Origin: Flammeovirgaceae bacterium
Lineage (GTDB): Bacteria; Bacteroidota; Bacteroidia; Cytophagales; Cyclobacteriaceae
NCBI GenBank assembly: GCA_016709845.1
Contig: JADJMA010000020.1
Span: 35,810-99,809 of the forward strand
Direction of reading: 5' to 3'
DNA length: 64,000 bases
Part shown: one piece after another, positions 51,571-61,239 of the stretch
How the letters are laid out: every line of letters begins with the position of its first letter
Position numbering within the stretch: position 1 is the stretch's first letter
Program-made: the position numbers and the translations under genes
The notes under the pieces: generated by a model
What the model saw: the letters and a program-made list of their open reading frames with translations, nothing else
What the model was told of the DNA's origin: nothing
Databases searched by the model: none

Positions 51571-53793
51571 TTAAATTTTAGCTCTTTTCAAAAGTAAACT
51601 ATTGCTAACCACACTTACTGAACTTAAAGCCATCGCGGCACCAGCAATCATAGGGTCAAGTAAAAATCCGTTAACCGGATATAAAATTCCTGCGGCAATG
51701 GGGATTCCAATTAAGTTATAGATAAACGCCCAGAAAAGATTTTCCTTAATGGTGCGTATCGTTTTCGTTGACAAGTTTAATGCTTTAGGTATGGACATCA
51801 AATCGGAAGTAATTAAAGTCATCTTAGCAACATCCATGGCAATATCCGATCCTTTCCCCATCGCAATACTAATATCGGCCTGAGCCAACGCTTGCGAATC
51901 GTTGATACCATCGCCAACCATAGCCACAACCTTTCCTTCTGCCTGAAGTTGTTTGATAAAGTCTGCTTTGGCGGAGGGTAGCATTTCAGATTTATAATGG
52001 GCTAACCCCACCTGGCTGGCTACTGCGTTCGCAGTTTGTTCATTGTCGCCCGTCAACATATAAACGTCAATTTGTTTTTTTGAAGTGCCTCAATGGCTGC
52101 GGCCGAAGTTGATTTTATTTTGTCGGCTATGGCCAGCAAGCCGATAACATCTGTTTTGTTAGAAAAATAGACCACGGTCTTGGCTTCCTTTTTGCCAGAT
52201 AGAAGCTATGTTCTTAATCTCTGTAGAGACATTAACATTCATTTCAGTAAGCAAGTTGACATTACCAAGAAAAAAATCTTCTGTTCCTACAGATGCCTTC
52301 ACCCCTTTTCCAGTAAGGCTCTCAAAATTGGTGAGCTCAATCTTTGATACGCCCTCTGATTTTAGTTTATCGACAATGGCTTGGGCAAGCGGATGCTCCG
52401 ATTGAAATTCCATAGTGTAAAGAATGTCTTTATACTTCTTTACAGAATCATCTGCCGTTGCCCAGGTACTATCAGTAACGGTTGGTTTGCCTTCGGTAAT
52501 GGTTCCTGTTTTATCTAACATGATTGCATTCACTTTATGTGCAAGCTCCAGACTTTCTGCATCCTTTATTAAAATATTGTTTTGTGCGCCCTTGCCCACG
52601 CCTACCATAATAGCCGTTGGCGTAGCCAAGCCTAAGGCACACGGGCAAGCGATCACCAGCACCGTGATGGAAGTTAGTAAGGCATGCGTGAAAGCATTTT
52701 CTCCACCCACTAACATTCCAAATGATAAACGTGAACACAGCAATAGCAATAACAACGGGCACAAAGATGCCCGCAATTTTATCGACTATACGTTGCACAG
52801 GAGCCTTACTTCCTTGTGCCTGTTGCACCATTTTTATAATGTGTGCAAGCATGGTATCACTTCCTACTTTCTTTGCCTCAAATTGAAAACTTCCTTTTTG
52901 GTTTATCGTTCCTGCAAATACTTTTTCACCCGCAGCTTTTTCAACGGCAATCGGTTCGCCCGAAATCATACTCTCATCAACAAAAGAAGATCCCGTGGTA
53001 ACTACACCATCAACGGGAATTTTTTCACCCGGCCTTACCAGTACTATGTTTCCAACCTTTACCGAAGCAATGGGTAATTCCTGTTCAATGCCATCCACCA
53101 GTACCACCAACGTTTTAGGTTGCAAGCCCATTAGTTTTTTCATGGCCGATGAAGTATTCGATTTGGCTTTTTCTTCCAGCAGTTTTCCTAACAGAATAAA
53201 AGCTACCACCACCGATGCCGCTTCAAAGTAAACATGAGCCTCCAAGCCTCGGCTGGTCCAGAACTCAGCAAAAAAAGTATTAAACACGCTAAAAGAGTAA
53301 GCTATGCCAATAGACAAAGCAACCAGCGTATCCATATTGGCTTTGCCATGCCGTGCTTGTTTCCAGGCGTTTATAAAAAAATCACGACCAAAATAAAATA
53401 CTACTGGAGCGGCCAGCACCATGGAAATATAATTTCCATAAGGCATGTTCATGAAAAACATACCTATAACCGCGATCGGTGCTGAAAGTACAAGTGACCA
53501 GATAGTTTTGGTAACTACCGCTTGATAATGAGTTTGCTGCGATTTTTCTTGAATGGCATTAGGATTTTCCGTATCAATGACCAGATCGTACCCAATGGAG
53601 CGGATAGCATTTTGTAAATCTTCCGTTTTGACGATGGAGTTATCATACTCAACTAAAGCCGTTTGATTAGCATAATTAACAGAAGCAGCCTTTACGCCCT
53701 TCGTAGCCTTTAGCATGGACTCAACACTAACCGCGCAGGCTGCACAGGTCATTTCCAAAACTGGAAAAGCATGTTGTGTTAGGTATTATTCAT
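51571..53793 (-). CDS. copA: Copper-translocating P1B-type ATPase (frameshifted)
   Basis: About 741 residues. The start is best placed at the ATG at 53793, which needs one base restored near 53780 to read MNN..LTQHAFPVLEMTCAAC; this N-terminal HMA domain has the CxxC motif. TGSSFVDESMISGEPIAVEK is the actuator (SGEP). The metal-binding membrane motif is VIACPCALGLATPTA (CPC); the phosphorylation site is MLDKTGTITEGKPT; nucleotide and hinge parts are LTGDNEQTANA and MVGDGINDSQALAQAD. Further breaks lie near 52700 and 52075-52160. It exports Cu+ from the cytoplasm. Confidence 0.94.
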
Positions 53794-53895
53794 CGGATTC
53801 AAGTTGTCTTTGATTGCTATTACAAAGAACGGGGTTATTCAACGAAAGTGATTACATAATTCCTGAAAGGAGTTATACAATTTCAGCCAATAGAA

Positions 53896-54462
53896 TCAAG
53901 GGGGCTTACGAAAGGCTGCATTGTTTCTGGATTTCTTTAAGTCTGAGGGTGTTCGACCCGTAATCTTCTTAAACTGACCCGATAAATGCGCAACGCTGCT
54001 ATAGCCCAGCTTATTGGCAATTTCACTGAGCGTAAGTTCATCATAGAAAAGTAATTCTTTTACCTTTTCAATTTTCTGTTGGATAATGTAATGTTCGAGC
54101 GTAATTCCTTCCACAGATGAAAAAAGACTGCTCAGGTAATTGTAGTCATGATGAAGTTGCTCTGAAATGATTTTCGACCAATTATACTTTCTTTCTACTT
54201 GATCGGTGTGGTGGATCAACTTAATAATATAATTTTTTATTGATTCTATTAATCTTGCTTTACGATCATCAATTAATTCAAATCCTAAGCTCTTTAATTG
54301 ACTTTCCAGTTTATCCAATTGACTTTTATCAATGTGATCAACATCCAGGGTCACCTCGCCCAGGCTAACCTTGGCGGGATGAAGACCGAGTTTTTCAAAC
54401 TCCTGCCCCACGGCTGTGATGCACCGTGGGCAAACCATATTTTTAATATATAAAGAAGTCAT
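53896..54462 (-). CDS. AraC-type regulator with N-terminal HMA-like metal domain
   Basis: 188 residues from the ATG at 54462 (MTSLYIKNMVCPRCITAVGQ); an in-frame ATG at 54477 would add five residues. Residues 1-70 look like a heavy-metal-associated fold with CxxC (MVCPRC). The C-terminal 100 residues are an AraC helix-turn-helix pair (LFSSVEGITLEHYIIQQKIE, LTLSEIANKLGYSSVAHLSG, FKKITGRTPSDLKKSR). It lies directly upstream of CopA on the same strand, so it is likely the copper-responsive activator of the operon. Metal sensing is inferred from the CxxC. Confidence 0.85.
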   Translation of the reverse strand: MTSLYIKNMVCPRCITAVGQEFEKLGLHPAKVSLGEVTLDVDHIDKSQLDKLESQLKSLGFELIDDRKARLIESIKNYIIKLIHHTDQVERKYNWSKIISEQLHHDYNYLSSLFSSVEGITLEHYIIQQKIEKVKELLFYDELTLSEIANKLGYSSVAHLSGQFKKITGRTPSDLKKSRNNAAFRKPP

Positions 54463-54592
54463 AAGTTTATCTGGCATTTAGAATAACCCAGCCGGGGCTC
54501 AAAAAGTTGCAATAAAAATAAGACAAACAGAATCAAAATACTTCCGCTTATTTGCGAAGGCTTTCTACCTTTACAGCCTTTATAATCTACTT

Positions 54593-56247
54593 ATGGCCGA
54601 AGAACGGAGTTTAAACTTTCTGGAAGAGATAATTGATAATGACCTGAAGGCAGGCAAGTACCAGACTATTGTTACGCGGTTTCCACCTGAACCCAATGGC
54701 TACCTGCATCTTGGTCATGCAAAAAGCATTTGTCTCAACTTTGGGTTAACGGTAAGGTATGGTGGAAAAACCAACTTACGCTTTGACGACACGAACCCCG
54801 TTACAGAAGAAACCGAGTATGTAGAAAGTATTAAAGGCGATGTTCGGTGGTTAGGTTTTGATTGGTCAGAAGAACTTTACGCGTCCGATTACTTTAGTCA
54901 GCTTTATGAGTTTGCCGTAAAGCTGATCAACAAAGGCTTAGCCTATGTGGATGACAGTACAAGTGAGGAAATAGCAGCCCAAAAAGGAACACCCACCGTT
55001 CCGGGAACCAATAACACTTTTCGAAATCGATCGATAGAAGAAAATCTCAATTTATTTACAGAGATGAAAGCCGGCAAATATCCCGATGGTTCGAAAGTGC
55101 TGCGGGCGAAAATTGACATGGCACATCTCAATATGTTAATGCGCGATCCGGTTATCTACAGAATCAAGCATGCCCATCATCATCGTACTGGCGATACCTG
55201 GTGCATTTATCCTATGTACGACTTTGCTCATGGACAAAGCGACTCTATCGAACAGGTTACGCACAGCATTTGTACGCTTGAGTTTGTGCCGCATCGGGAG
55301 TTGTACGATTGGTTTATCGAGAAATTAGAATATATCCCTCTAAGCAATATGAATTTGCGCGACTCAACATGACGTACACCATGATGAGTAAGCGAAAGCT
55401 ATTGCAATTGGTAACCGAAAAACATGTTACCGGCTGGGACGACCCACGGATGCCAACTCTGAGTGGCGTGCGAAGAAGAGGTTACACACCCGAAGCTATT
55501 CGCGACTTTTTGCGATCGCATTGAGTGGCTAAACGCGAAAACCTAATTGACATCGGGTTACTCGAATTTGTCAGCGCGATCATCTGAATAAAATCACAAC
55601 CCGTAGAATGGTGGTTACCGATCCGATTAAAGTAGTGATCACCAATTACCTGAAGGCAAATCAGAAATGCTGACCAGCGAAAATAATCCGGAAGATCATG
55701 ATTCCGGTTCGCGCGAGATGCCGTTCAGTCGAGAGTTATATATAGAGCGCGATGATTTTATGGAAGTGCCAGCTAAAAAATATTTTCGCTTGGCGCCCGG
55801 CCAGATGGTGCGATTAAAAAGTGCTTACATTATTAAGTGCGAAGATTTTATTAAAGATGCTTCCGGAAACATTACGGAATTGCATTGCACGTATATGCCT
55901 GAAAGTAAAAGTGGGTCCGATGCATCGGGCGTAAATGTAAAAGGAGTTATCCATTGGGTGAGCGCTGCTCATGCCCTACCGGCAGAAGTTCGCTTATACG
56001 ACCGACTCTTCACGGTGGAAGATTTAAGCAAGGGTGAAGATGATTTCAGAAAATATCTGAATCCAGATTCGCTTAAAGTATTAAATGTTTTGCAGAGCCT
56101 GCGCTTGTGGAAGCAACATTAACAGATCGCTTTCAATTTATGCGCATCGGGTATTTCTGTTTAGATTCGGATTCAACGAAAGATAAACTGGTTTTTAACC
56201 GAACGGTTACGCTGCGCGATATGTGGGCTAAAGAAAAGAAGGGGTAA
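54593..56247 (+). CDS. glnS: Glutaminyl-tRNA synthetase (frameshifted)
   Basis: About 552 residues. Class I synthetase motifs: HIGH-type PEPNGYLHLGHAKSI and KMSKS-type MMSKRKLLQL. The acceptor-binding part has DDTNPVTEETEYVESIKGDV and MYDFAHGQSDSIEQVTHSIC. Frames change near 55355, 55515 and 55660, and again near 56110, where the last segment gives LTDRFQFMRIGYFCLDSDST and ends MWAKEKKG. It charges tRNA-Gln in the cytoplasm. The gene is single and essential, so the breaks must be sequence errors. Confidence 0.94.
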
Positions 56248-56269
56248 TCACTTGATGTGGATAAGAAAG

Positions 56270-56290
56270 TTGTTGGTCAGCGACCAACAA
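56270..56290. repeat. 21-base palindromic repeat, copy 1
   Basis: Arms TTGTTGGTC and GACCAACAA around the loop AGC. The reverse-complement form, with loop GCT, recurs at 60394. It lies 22 bases after the glnS stop codon, and further repeat-like sequence (TTTGTTTGTG, AACAACACCAAAGCC) follows up to the stop of the next minus-strand gene. Confidence 0.85.
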
Positions 56291-56341
56291 GAACTAGGAT
56301 GGAGTTAAAGTTTGTTTGTGAAGAACAACACCAAAGCCAGG

Positions 56342-57326
56342 TTAAATTGTTAAAAAAGATCGAACTGCACGCACTTTCCTTAGGGCTTCCTTTTCTCTGG
56401 GGACCAAACCAAAAGTAGTACTGCCGGAATATAATTCCAAAGCAAGATCAAAATCGAACTCCACAGAACTCCAATAGCTATTATCACTAATTGCTGCTCC
56501 TGCATTGGCTATGGCTGTTGCATCTATGGTTACTTTATTTTTAAACATTTCCTTTAACTCAAATAGACTTGGTAAATACCAATCGCCATAGGTTATGCCA
56601 CCTTCTGTAATTTGTAGTTCATTGCAAAGGCGAGCTGCATAATCATCGTCATAATTTCCATAAGCAGTGCGTACAGTATGAACTGCAATTATTATTGCCG
56701 TATTTGATTTACCTGCGTATATACCATCACCCCCGGCATGAGTATAACCTTCTTCTGATCCTGCATTTTTTCCAGCTAATCCGCTGCTGATCCTGTTTTG
56801 CACTAAACCAACCCATGTTGTCCTGTTGCATCACCCAAAAAAACGATACCACCTTGTGCAAAATCACCATTACTATAAGTAGTGGGCATTGTTGGTTTAT
56901 TTGTTAGGTCATTATAATTACCACTAAATACATTAGCTGCCGTTTTAGCGTGCAATAGGCACACTCAACAACTGGCTGGTACCTGTTATAGTTATAATTT
57001 GTACCTCCGTTGATCAGTTTCTGTTTTATAAAATAAGTATCTGCTCCCCAATCAATAGCAGTGAGATCTCCGCTTACAACACTTCCAGCTCCTATTTCTA
57101 AACTCACTAAACCATTTACATTAGTGCTTGGGGTGTGGGTTTCTACATAAACGGCCGTGCCTGATGCCGTAGTTTGTAAGATGCTTATTGCATACACACA
57201 ACTTGGTTTGTTACTAAAAATTACCGCCACTACCTCTTACAACAGCTTGGTAACTGAATTTTTCAGGTCTTGGGCAAATGTGGTAACAGTTATTAAAAGT
57301 CACTACTAAAGTGTAGAATCTTTCAT
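56342..57326 (-). CDS. DUF1566-domain secreted protein (frameshifted)
   Basis: About 328 residues. Frame-repaired start at the ATG at 57326: MKRFYTLVVTF, a signal, then FSYQAVVRGSGGNFVSNK, the usual opening of this Bacteroidota family. ISILQTTASGTAVYVETHTP and GNYNDLTNKPTMPTTYSNGD follow. The C-terminal half is the DUF1566/Lcl domain (GDWYLPSLFELKEMFKN, SDNSYWSSVEFD, ending KVRAVRSFLTI). Breaks occur near 57270, 57215, 56945 and 56800. It is probably cell-surface or secreted. It starts six bases after the end of the upstream type IX sorting-domain gene. Confidence 0.8.
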
Positions 57327-57331
57327 TGCTT

Positions 57332-57798
57332 CTATTTTTAATAATTCTAAAGGTTTTTATTCCTTGGTTTCTTGGATACTTTTTGATGTATGCGCCAACC
57401 CCAAATTTTGCATTGTTATTTGTGTTGCCTCTTGTTGTATTTCCCTTTACTGATTACTGTCCTTGCACATCGTAGATCGCATAATTTAAACTCGTGAGGT
57501 TGGAATCTTAACATCAGTACCACATGTTCAGAAGTTGGGTTAGGGTAAGTTACGGCCGTTAAAGTCAGTGCTATTAATTCGGGATTGCTTAGAATAAGTA
57601 TTTCTATGCTTTGTTGTACACCTTGAGAGACGGAACCGTTACTGCCGGTATTTATAGTTAAACCACTTGACCCACAGAATAACTAACCTTACCGTTACCT
57701 GTGGCTTCACTGCCAGAAGCTGGTATGGCTTCTTGAGAATACATTACATAAGCAACAAATAAAGGCTGGTTACAAATTGCATTTTGTATCATGGTCAT
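57332..57798 (-). CDS. Type IX secretion (T9SS) sorting-domain protein (frameshifted)
   Basis: About 157 residues, too broken to appear as one open frame. The ATG at 57798 gives a signal-like start ending ...LFVAYVMYSQEAIPASGSE, then ATGNGKVSYSVGQVV and GSNGSVSQGVQQSIEILIL. The T9SS type A sorting domain reads VTYPNPTSEHVVLMLRFQ, then YDVQGQVISKGEIQQEAT. The end KTFRIIK with a TAG at 57332 needs three A insertions. Such proteins are exported by the Por/T9SS system and have their C-terminal domain cleaved. It forms a two-gene unit with the DUF1566 gene. Confidence 0.72.
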
Positions 57799-57956
57799 TT
57801 TTAAGCACCTAAAATCCACTCAAAATAAGAGTGTAAGAAAAAACCAACCCTTGTATAGATCTTATAAAGATAAAAGAAAAGATTAAATAAAAAATGAAAT
57901 ATTGGCCTACACAACTGATGGTAAACACAACTCCAAGTTCATGTTGTCTTTCTTCC

Positions 57957-58111
57957 CTGCCCATGTTGATGTTGCGTGCAGGATTGTGCAGTTGCGCCAC
58001 CAACAAGCAAACCAACACCCATCACACTAAAAATAAATTTAGTGCTTTAGTGCCACATCGTTTGTTGGTGAAACCCGCCCACTTCCTTTCACGCAACACC
58101 ACCAAAGGCGA
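57957..58111. repeat. Structured repeat element B with three nested inverted repeats
   Basis: Outer arms TGTTGCGTG (57970) and CACGCAACA (58090). Middle arms CACCAACAA (57998) and TTGTTGGTG (58062). Inner arms CACTAAA (58025) and TTTAGTG (58038). All three are perfect and concentric, so either strand can fold into one long hairpin. It ends 19 bases after the stop codon of the minus-strand ester cyclase gene and is the main content of the 330-base gap between genes. Its first 62 bases match element C at 60418 with about nine differences by eye. Confidence 0.8.
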
Positions 58112-58129
58112 GAATTTAATATTGAATCA

Positions 58130-58571
58130 CTACTTAAAAAGAGTCATTAACTTCATAATAAACTTAGGTGGTGGTTTCATTCCTAATTGTTCCATGGCCG
58201 CTAAGCGATCGGGAACGCCCCAATGTTCTACAAGTTTTCCGTCTTCAAATCGCGCGATATCGATTACTGTTATTTCAATTTTTTTATTGGTTGGCGGCAT
58301 CGGGCCAAATTGCCTGTTTGAGTTCCACGCCTGTCATGCGCCCCCATATCTGTCTTCATAAACGACCAGGGTCCTCAATTGTTAAAGAAAAATCAGAAAA
58401 TGCAAGATGAAGATCCCGGATGGAATTTTTTACACCTTCAACATTTTGCGGAATCATACCGTGTTGATGTTCGATGAAATGAGGAGATGTATGCTTGTCA
58501 AAAACGGTCATATCTCCTTTGCTGAAACCTTCCTCGATAAGAATTCTGAAAAGTTGTTCGTTAGTACTCAT
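58130..58571 (-). CDS. SnoaL-like ester cyclase family protein (frameshifted)
   Basis: About 147 residues. The N-terminal frame reads MSTNEQLFRILIEEGFSKGD with FIEHQHGMIPQNVEGVKNSI and DLHLAFSDFSLTIED. Frame changes near 58375 and 58330 lead to RGTQTGNLARMPPTNKKIEI and FEDGKLVEHWGVPDRLAAME, ending KFIMKLMTLFK at the TAG at 58130. The D-G-K-(I/L)-V-E-H-W-G-V phrase is the hallmark of this NTF2-fold family. Substrate unknown. Confidence 0.78.
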
Positions 58572-58658
58572 GATTACATGTTTTAGAATTCAATTCTTAT
58601 TTAGAATGACCGCTAACATGTGTCATGCATTTTATTGAGATGCCATTCTTCATTTTTA

Positions 58659-59121
58659 TTAAATCCAGCGTCTTACTTTTTTTCTATATTCAAACCTATC
58701 TTCCAAATCTTCCCAAATAACTTTCCTCTTTTAATATGACGAGATACGTAACAATTAATATCACAAATGGAACCAACATTAATGTCCACCAGTTTCCTTT
58801 CAAAATGCTATACTAATATATATATTCAATAACCCCAAATACATTGGTTTCTTGTGATGGAAAAAATGCCGGAAGTCTGTAATGAGGTGGCAGGTTTATT
58901 GGGGATAAGCGTGTTCTTCGTTTTAAAGAATTTTACCAAGGCAGGAAGCATAACGACTAACTTATCATTACAAAGAGCACTCCTAAAATAAATGCTGGAA
59001 TTGTCGCGAGAAAAAATTGAAGGAAGCGGAAATACATTTTGAATATAAATGGAAATAAAAAAATCAAAACATATAAAGGGGGGCGGCAGATACACTCCGG
59101 ATGATCGGTTTTAGTTTTCAT
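58659..59121 (-). CDS. Isoprenylcysteine carboxyl methyltransferase (ICMT)-family membrane protein (frameshifted)
   Basis: About 155 residues. The ATG at 59121 starts MKTKTDHPE, followed in shifting frames by VYLPPPFI, LIFLFPFIFKMYF, IPAFILGVLFVMISLVVMLP, then FFKTKNTLIPNKPATSLQTS and GIFSITRN. MYLGLLNIYISIAF, GNWWTLMLVPFVILIVTYLV, KEESYL and the terminal EYRKKVRRWI follow. The R-N-P-M-Y-L-G and final R-R-W motifs are those of ICMT/PEMT-type methyltransferases (here RN..MYLG across a break). It is an SAM-dependent methyltransferase of lipids or thiols by family. Confidence 0.75.
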
Positions 59122-59216
59122 AGTTTATCATTTTGAAATGGATTGAGTATTAATCAAAAGCATTTTCAAAACTAAGGTTACTATGCATAAGCAGTTTAGG
59201 AAAAAAACGACATTGT

Positions 59217-60046
59217 TTATCCGGTGGGGAAAGCCCCAAATCCACTTGTTTGCTTTTTCAACAGTGTGCCCGGGGCAAACTCTGCAAATTGTTTGAATTC
59301 ACGCAACAAATGAGAAGAATCATTGTAATCACATTCGAGGGCAATGTCTGACCAACTTTTTCAGGAGACTTATTCTGGATCTTCATTGCATTGTTCAAAT
59401 CGCACGATTCTAATGTACATTTTAGGAGATATACCAACACGCGTAGTAAAACTACGCTCAAATTGACGAAGACTCAGACAAGCCATAGAGGCCCATTCAG
59501 GCAGCGTGTTTTTCGCAAAAGGATCAAGCATATTAATCGCCACCTGGTCAATTGGTTCTTCCTGGGCGATCCCCTTCTCCATCTGCTTATCAAGAAAACC
59601 AGAAACGATTTCAATCATTTCATCATATGATGAGGTTTGAATTAATTTTGCATTTATAACCTCTATTTCATTCGATAAAAAATCAATGGCATTAAGACCT
59701 ATGTTAACCGTCTTATTCATCGAAATTTTCAATAATCGATAAAGTCCCGTGGGGAGAAAGGCCACTTTTATCATGAGGTAATCATTACCAAACTTTAGTC
59801 CAACGGGTCTGTTTTTGGGCCCAGTAATATTCGCAATTGGAGCCGTTAGCCCCTCTGGGTTCATAGAGTCTAACACTTGAACAGTATCTCTCGGATAGAA
59901 ATAAAGATTCTGTTCTGTATTTGCCAGACAAGTTATAAATGGCGGAGGCAAAGGATCTGTTCCATCCCACTTGACATGAAGAATTTGGAATTCACGGATG
60001 TATACTTTTCTGAGTATCTAAGGTCCATATTTTGGAAAAATTTCAT
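59217..60046 (-). CDS. AraC-family regulator with DUF6597-like N-terminal domain (frameshifted)
   Basis: About 277 residues. It starts MKFFQNMDLRYSEK at 60046, then shifts frame near 60005 to VYIREFQILHVKWDGTDPLP and FITCLANTEQNLYFYPRDTV. The middle is continuous (LMIKVAFLPTGLYRLLKISM). The DNA-binding part is LSLRQFERSFTTRVGISPKM and, after a break near 59385, KSPEKSWSDIALECDYNDSS and REFKQFAEFAPG. The stop is at 59217. Partial element D lies about 70-90 bases upstream of its start. Target genes unknown; the adjacent methyltransferase is a candidate. Confidence 0.83.
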
Positions 60047-60116
60047 AGGAAGAAATTTATCTGAAAATATTTCTAAGTATAAACTTACGTCAAAACCCTT
60101 GTTCTTGTTGCTTGCC

Positions 60117-60139
60117 CCACCAACAAGCAAACCCAACAC
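60117..60139. repeat. Partial structured repeat (element D)
   Basis: CCACCAACAAGCAAACCCAA plus CAC matches element B at 57997-58018 with one extra C. Only this half-arm is recognisable, flanked by TTGCTTG, which can pair with CAAGCAA locally. It lies in the 540-base gap upstream of the AraC gene, which otherwise contains only a short signal-peptide ORF and element C. Confidence 0.6.
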
Positions 60140-60308
60140 AATCTTAAATAATCACACTTACTAAATTCAAGATTATTTCTGTAATTTCAAATCCTTGAAT
60201 TTCCTTTTGACTTCTGATTCATCCCTTCAGCAAAATCGATAAATATAGCAACCCATAAAGCAATACCTCTCATTAAACTTGATAAAATCATTTTGCTGAA
60301 AAATTAAC

Positions 60309-60389
60309 ATGAAACCATTTATTCAATGCTTACTCATTTGCATCGTATCTCTGTCTATTCATGCAAATGCCTCATCTTTGATCGACTGA
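60309..60389 (+). pseudogene. Truncated secreted-protein start (26 aa signal peptide) next to repeat C
   Basis: MKPFIQCLLICIVSLSIHAN then ASSLID and TGA. This looks like a complete signal peptide with an A-x-A cleavage site (HANA), but it stops five bases before the 21-base palindrome at 60394. It may be the 5' end of a gene cut by the repeat element, or a chance frame. No downstream continuation is visible in any frame. Confidence 0.35.
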
Positions 60390-60393
60390 GTTA

Positions 60394-60414
60394 TTGTTGG
60401 TCGCTGACCAACAA
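60394..60414. repeat. 21-base palindromic repeat, copy 2
   Basis: Arms TTGTTGGTC and GACCAACAA around the loop GCT: exactly the reverse complement of copy 1 at 56270. It directly abuts element C on its left side and follows the truncated signal-peptide ORF. Confidence 0.85.
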
Positions 60415-60417
60415 TCC

Positions 60418-60561
60418 CCTGCCCCTGTTGGTGTTGCGTGTAGGATTTGTGCGGTTGTCTCACCAACAAACAAACCAACATATCGCATTTAAATTATATT
60501 TAGTTCCATTTTTGTTGGTGAGACCCCACCCACTGCTTCTGACATAACTCAACAAGGCGAC
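60418..60561. repeat. Structured repeat element C
   Basis: Perfect 14-base arms GTCTCACCAACAAA (60457) and TTTGTTGGTGAGAC (60511) enclose a variable A/T-rich loop. Outside them, GTTGCGTG at 60433 faces a degraded partner near 60548. The first 62 bases match element B; the right side (GTTGGTGA, then CCCAC and AAGGCGA) also matches. It ends 28 bases beyond the stop codon of the minus-strand cyclase gene. Confidence 0.82.
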
Positions 60562-60588
60562 AGGCTGTAGCCAGTTATTTATTTTCTT

Positions 60589-61239
60589 TCAGATTAGAAA
60601 AGCTCTAACAGGAAAGGTTCCAACGCCTTTAAATTTTAGGTGGAATTGCACTAAAAGTAAATCCATCTTCCGGTAATTGATATAAATTACAAAAGGTGTT
60701 CTACAATTAAAATTTCCCGCTCCTAAAAGTATCGTAAGTAATGGCCGCGATCAGTTTGATCGCTGTCTATTATGAGAGTCAATACCTACTAGTTTAGCAC
60801 TGCAATCTCTCAAATATTCGGCAGCTTCCTTTGTCAGGTAGGGTGGTTTGTAATGCTTCAGTATTCCAGTAGCGGTCCCAACCCGTATGAATTAAAACTG
60901 CTCTATCTTTAATCTGATAATTTTTAAATGTTCTTTTGTTATTTCTAATGCTTCAGAAAAAGGAATGCTGATTACAAGGGCATCGAGGTTAGTAAAAGAT
61001 TCCAATGCAACCTCCAAAGAAAGATCTTTTTACCGTGCTCAAATCTGTAAAAGGGCAATCAATATATGTTCCTGTATTTGAAACCATTCAATTTTACCAA
61101 TTTGAAATTCAGTTCCTTCTTACAAAACTTTTTGAATTTTCTACTTAAATAATCGCAAATAATTGGTGTTTCAACCCTTTATGAAGTTATAAGTCCGTGT
61201 TCATTAGTATGGCTTAAATCAATTAAAGCGCCTTTTCAT
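60589..61239 (-). CDS. Metal-dependent cyclase family protein (kynurenine-formamidase-like; frameshifted)
   Basis: About 217 residues. The start ATG at 61239 overlaps the stop of the upstream gene (TAATG). Shifting frames give LIDLSHTNEHGLIT, NTGTYIDCP with FHRFEHGKDLSLEVALESF (the His/Asp metal-binding region), TNLDALVISIPFSEALEITK, KDRAVLIHTGWDRYW and YLTKEAAEYLRDCSAKLVGI DSHN, and finally KFKGVGTFPVRAF before the TGA at 60589. The family hydrolyses amides such as N-formylkynurenine or acts on other cyclic substrates; the real substrate is unknown. At least five single-base errors. Confidence 0.75.

Noticed and set aside
57809..58018. 69-residue minus-strand open frame over element B
   Set aside because: It lies across the inverted repeats, has no family features and disappears as a candidate once the element is recognised.
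58826..59095. 89-residue stand-alone hypothetical protein
   Set aside because: It is one frame fragment of the ICMT-family methyltransferase at 58659-59121.
56247..61239. Classical integron attC array
   Set aside because: Ends of the repeats do not fit RYYYAAC...GTTRRRY and no integrase is present; only the general layout is similar.
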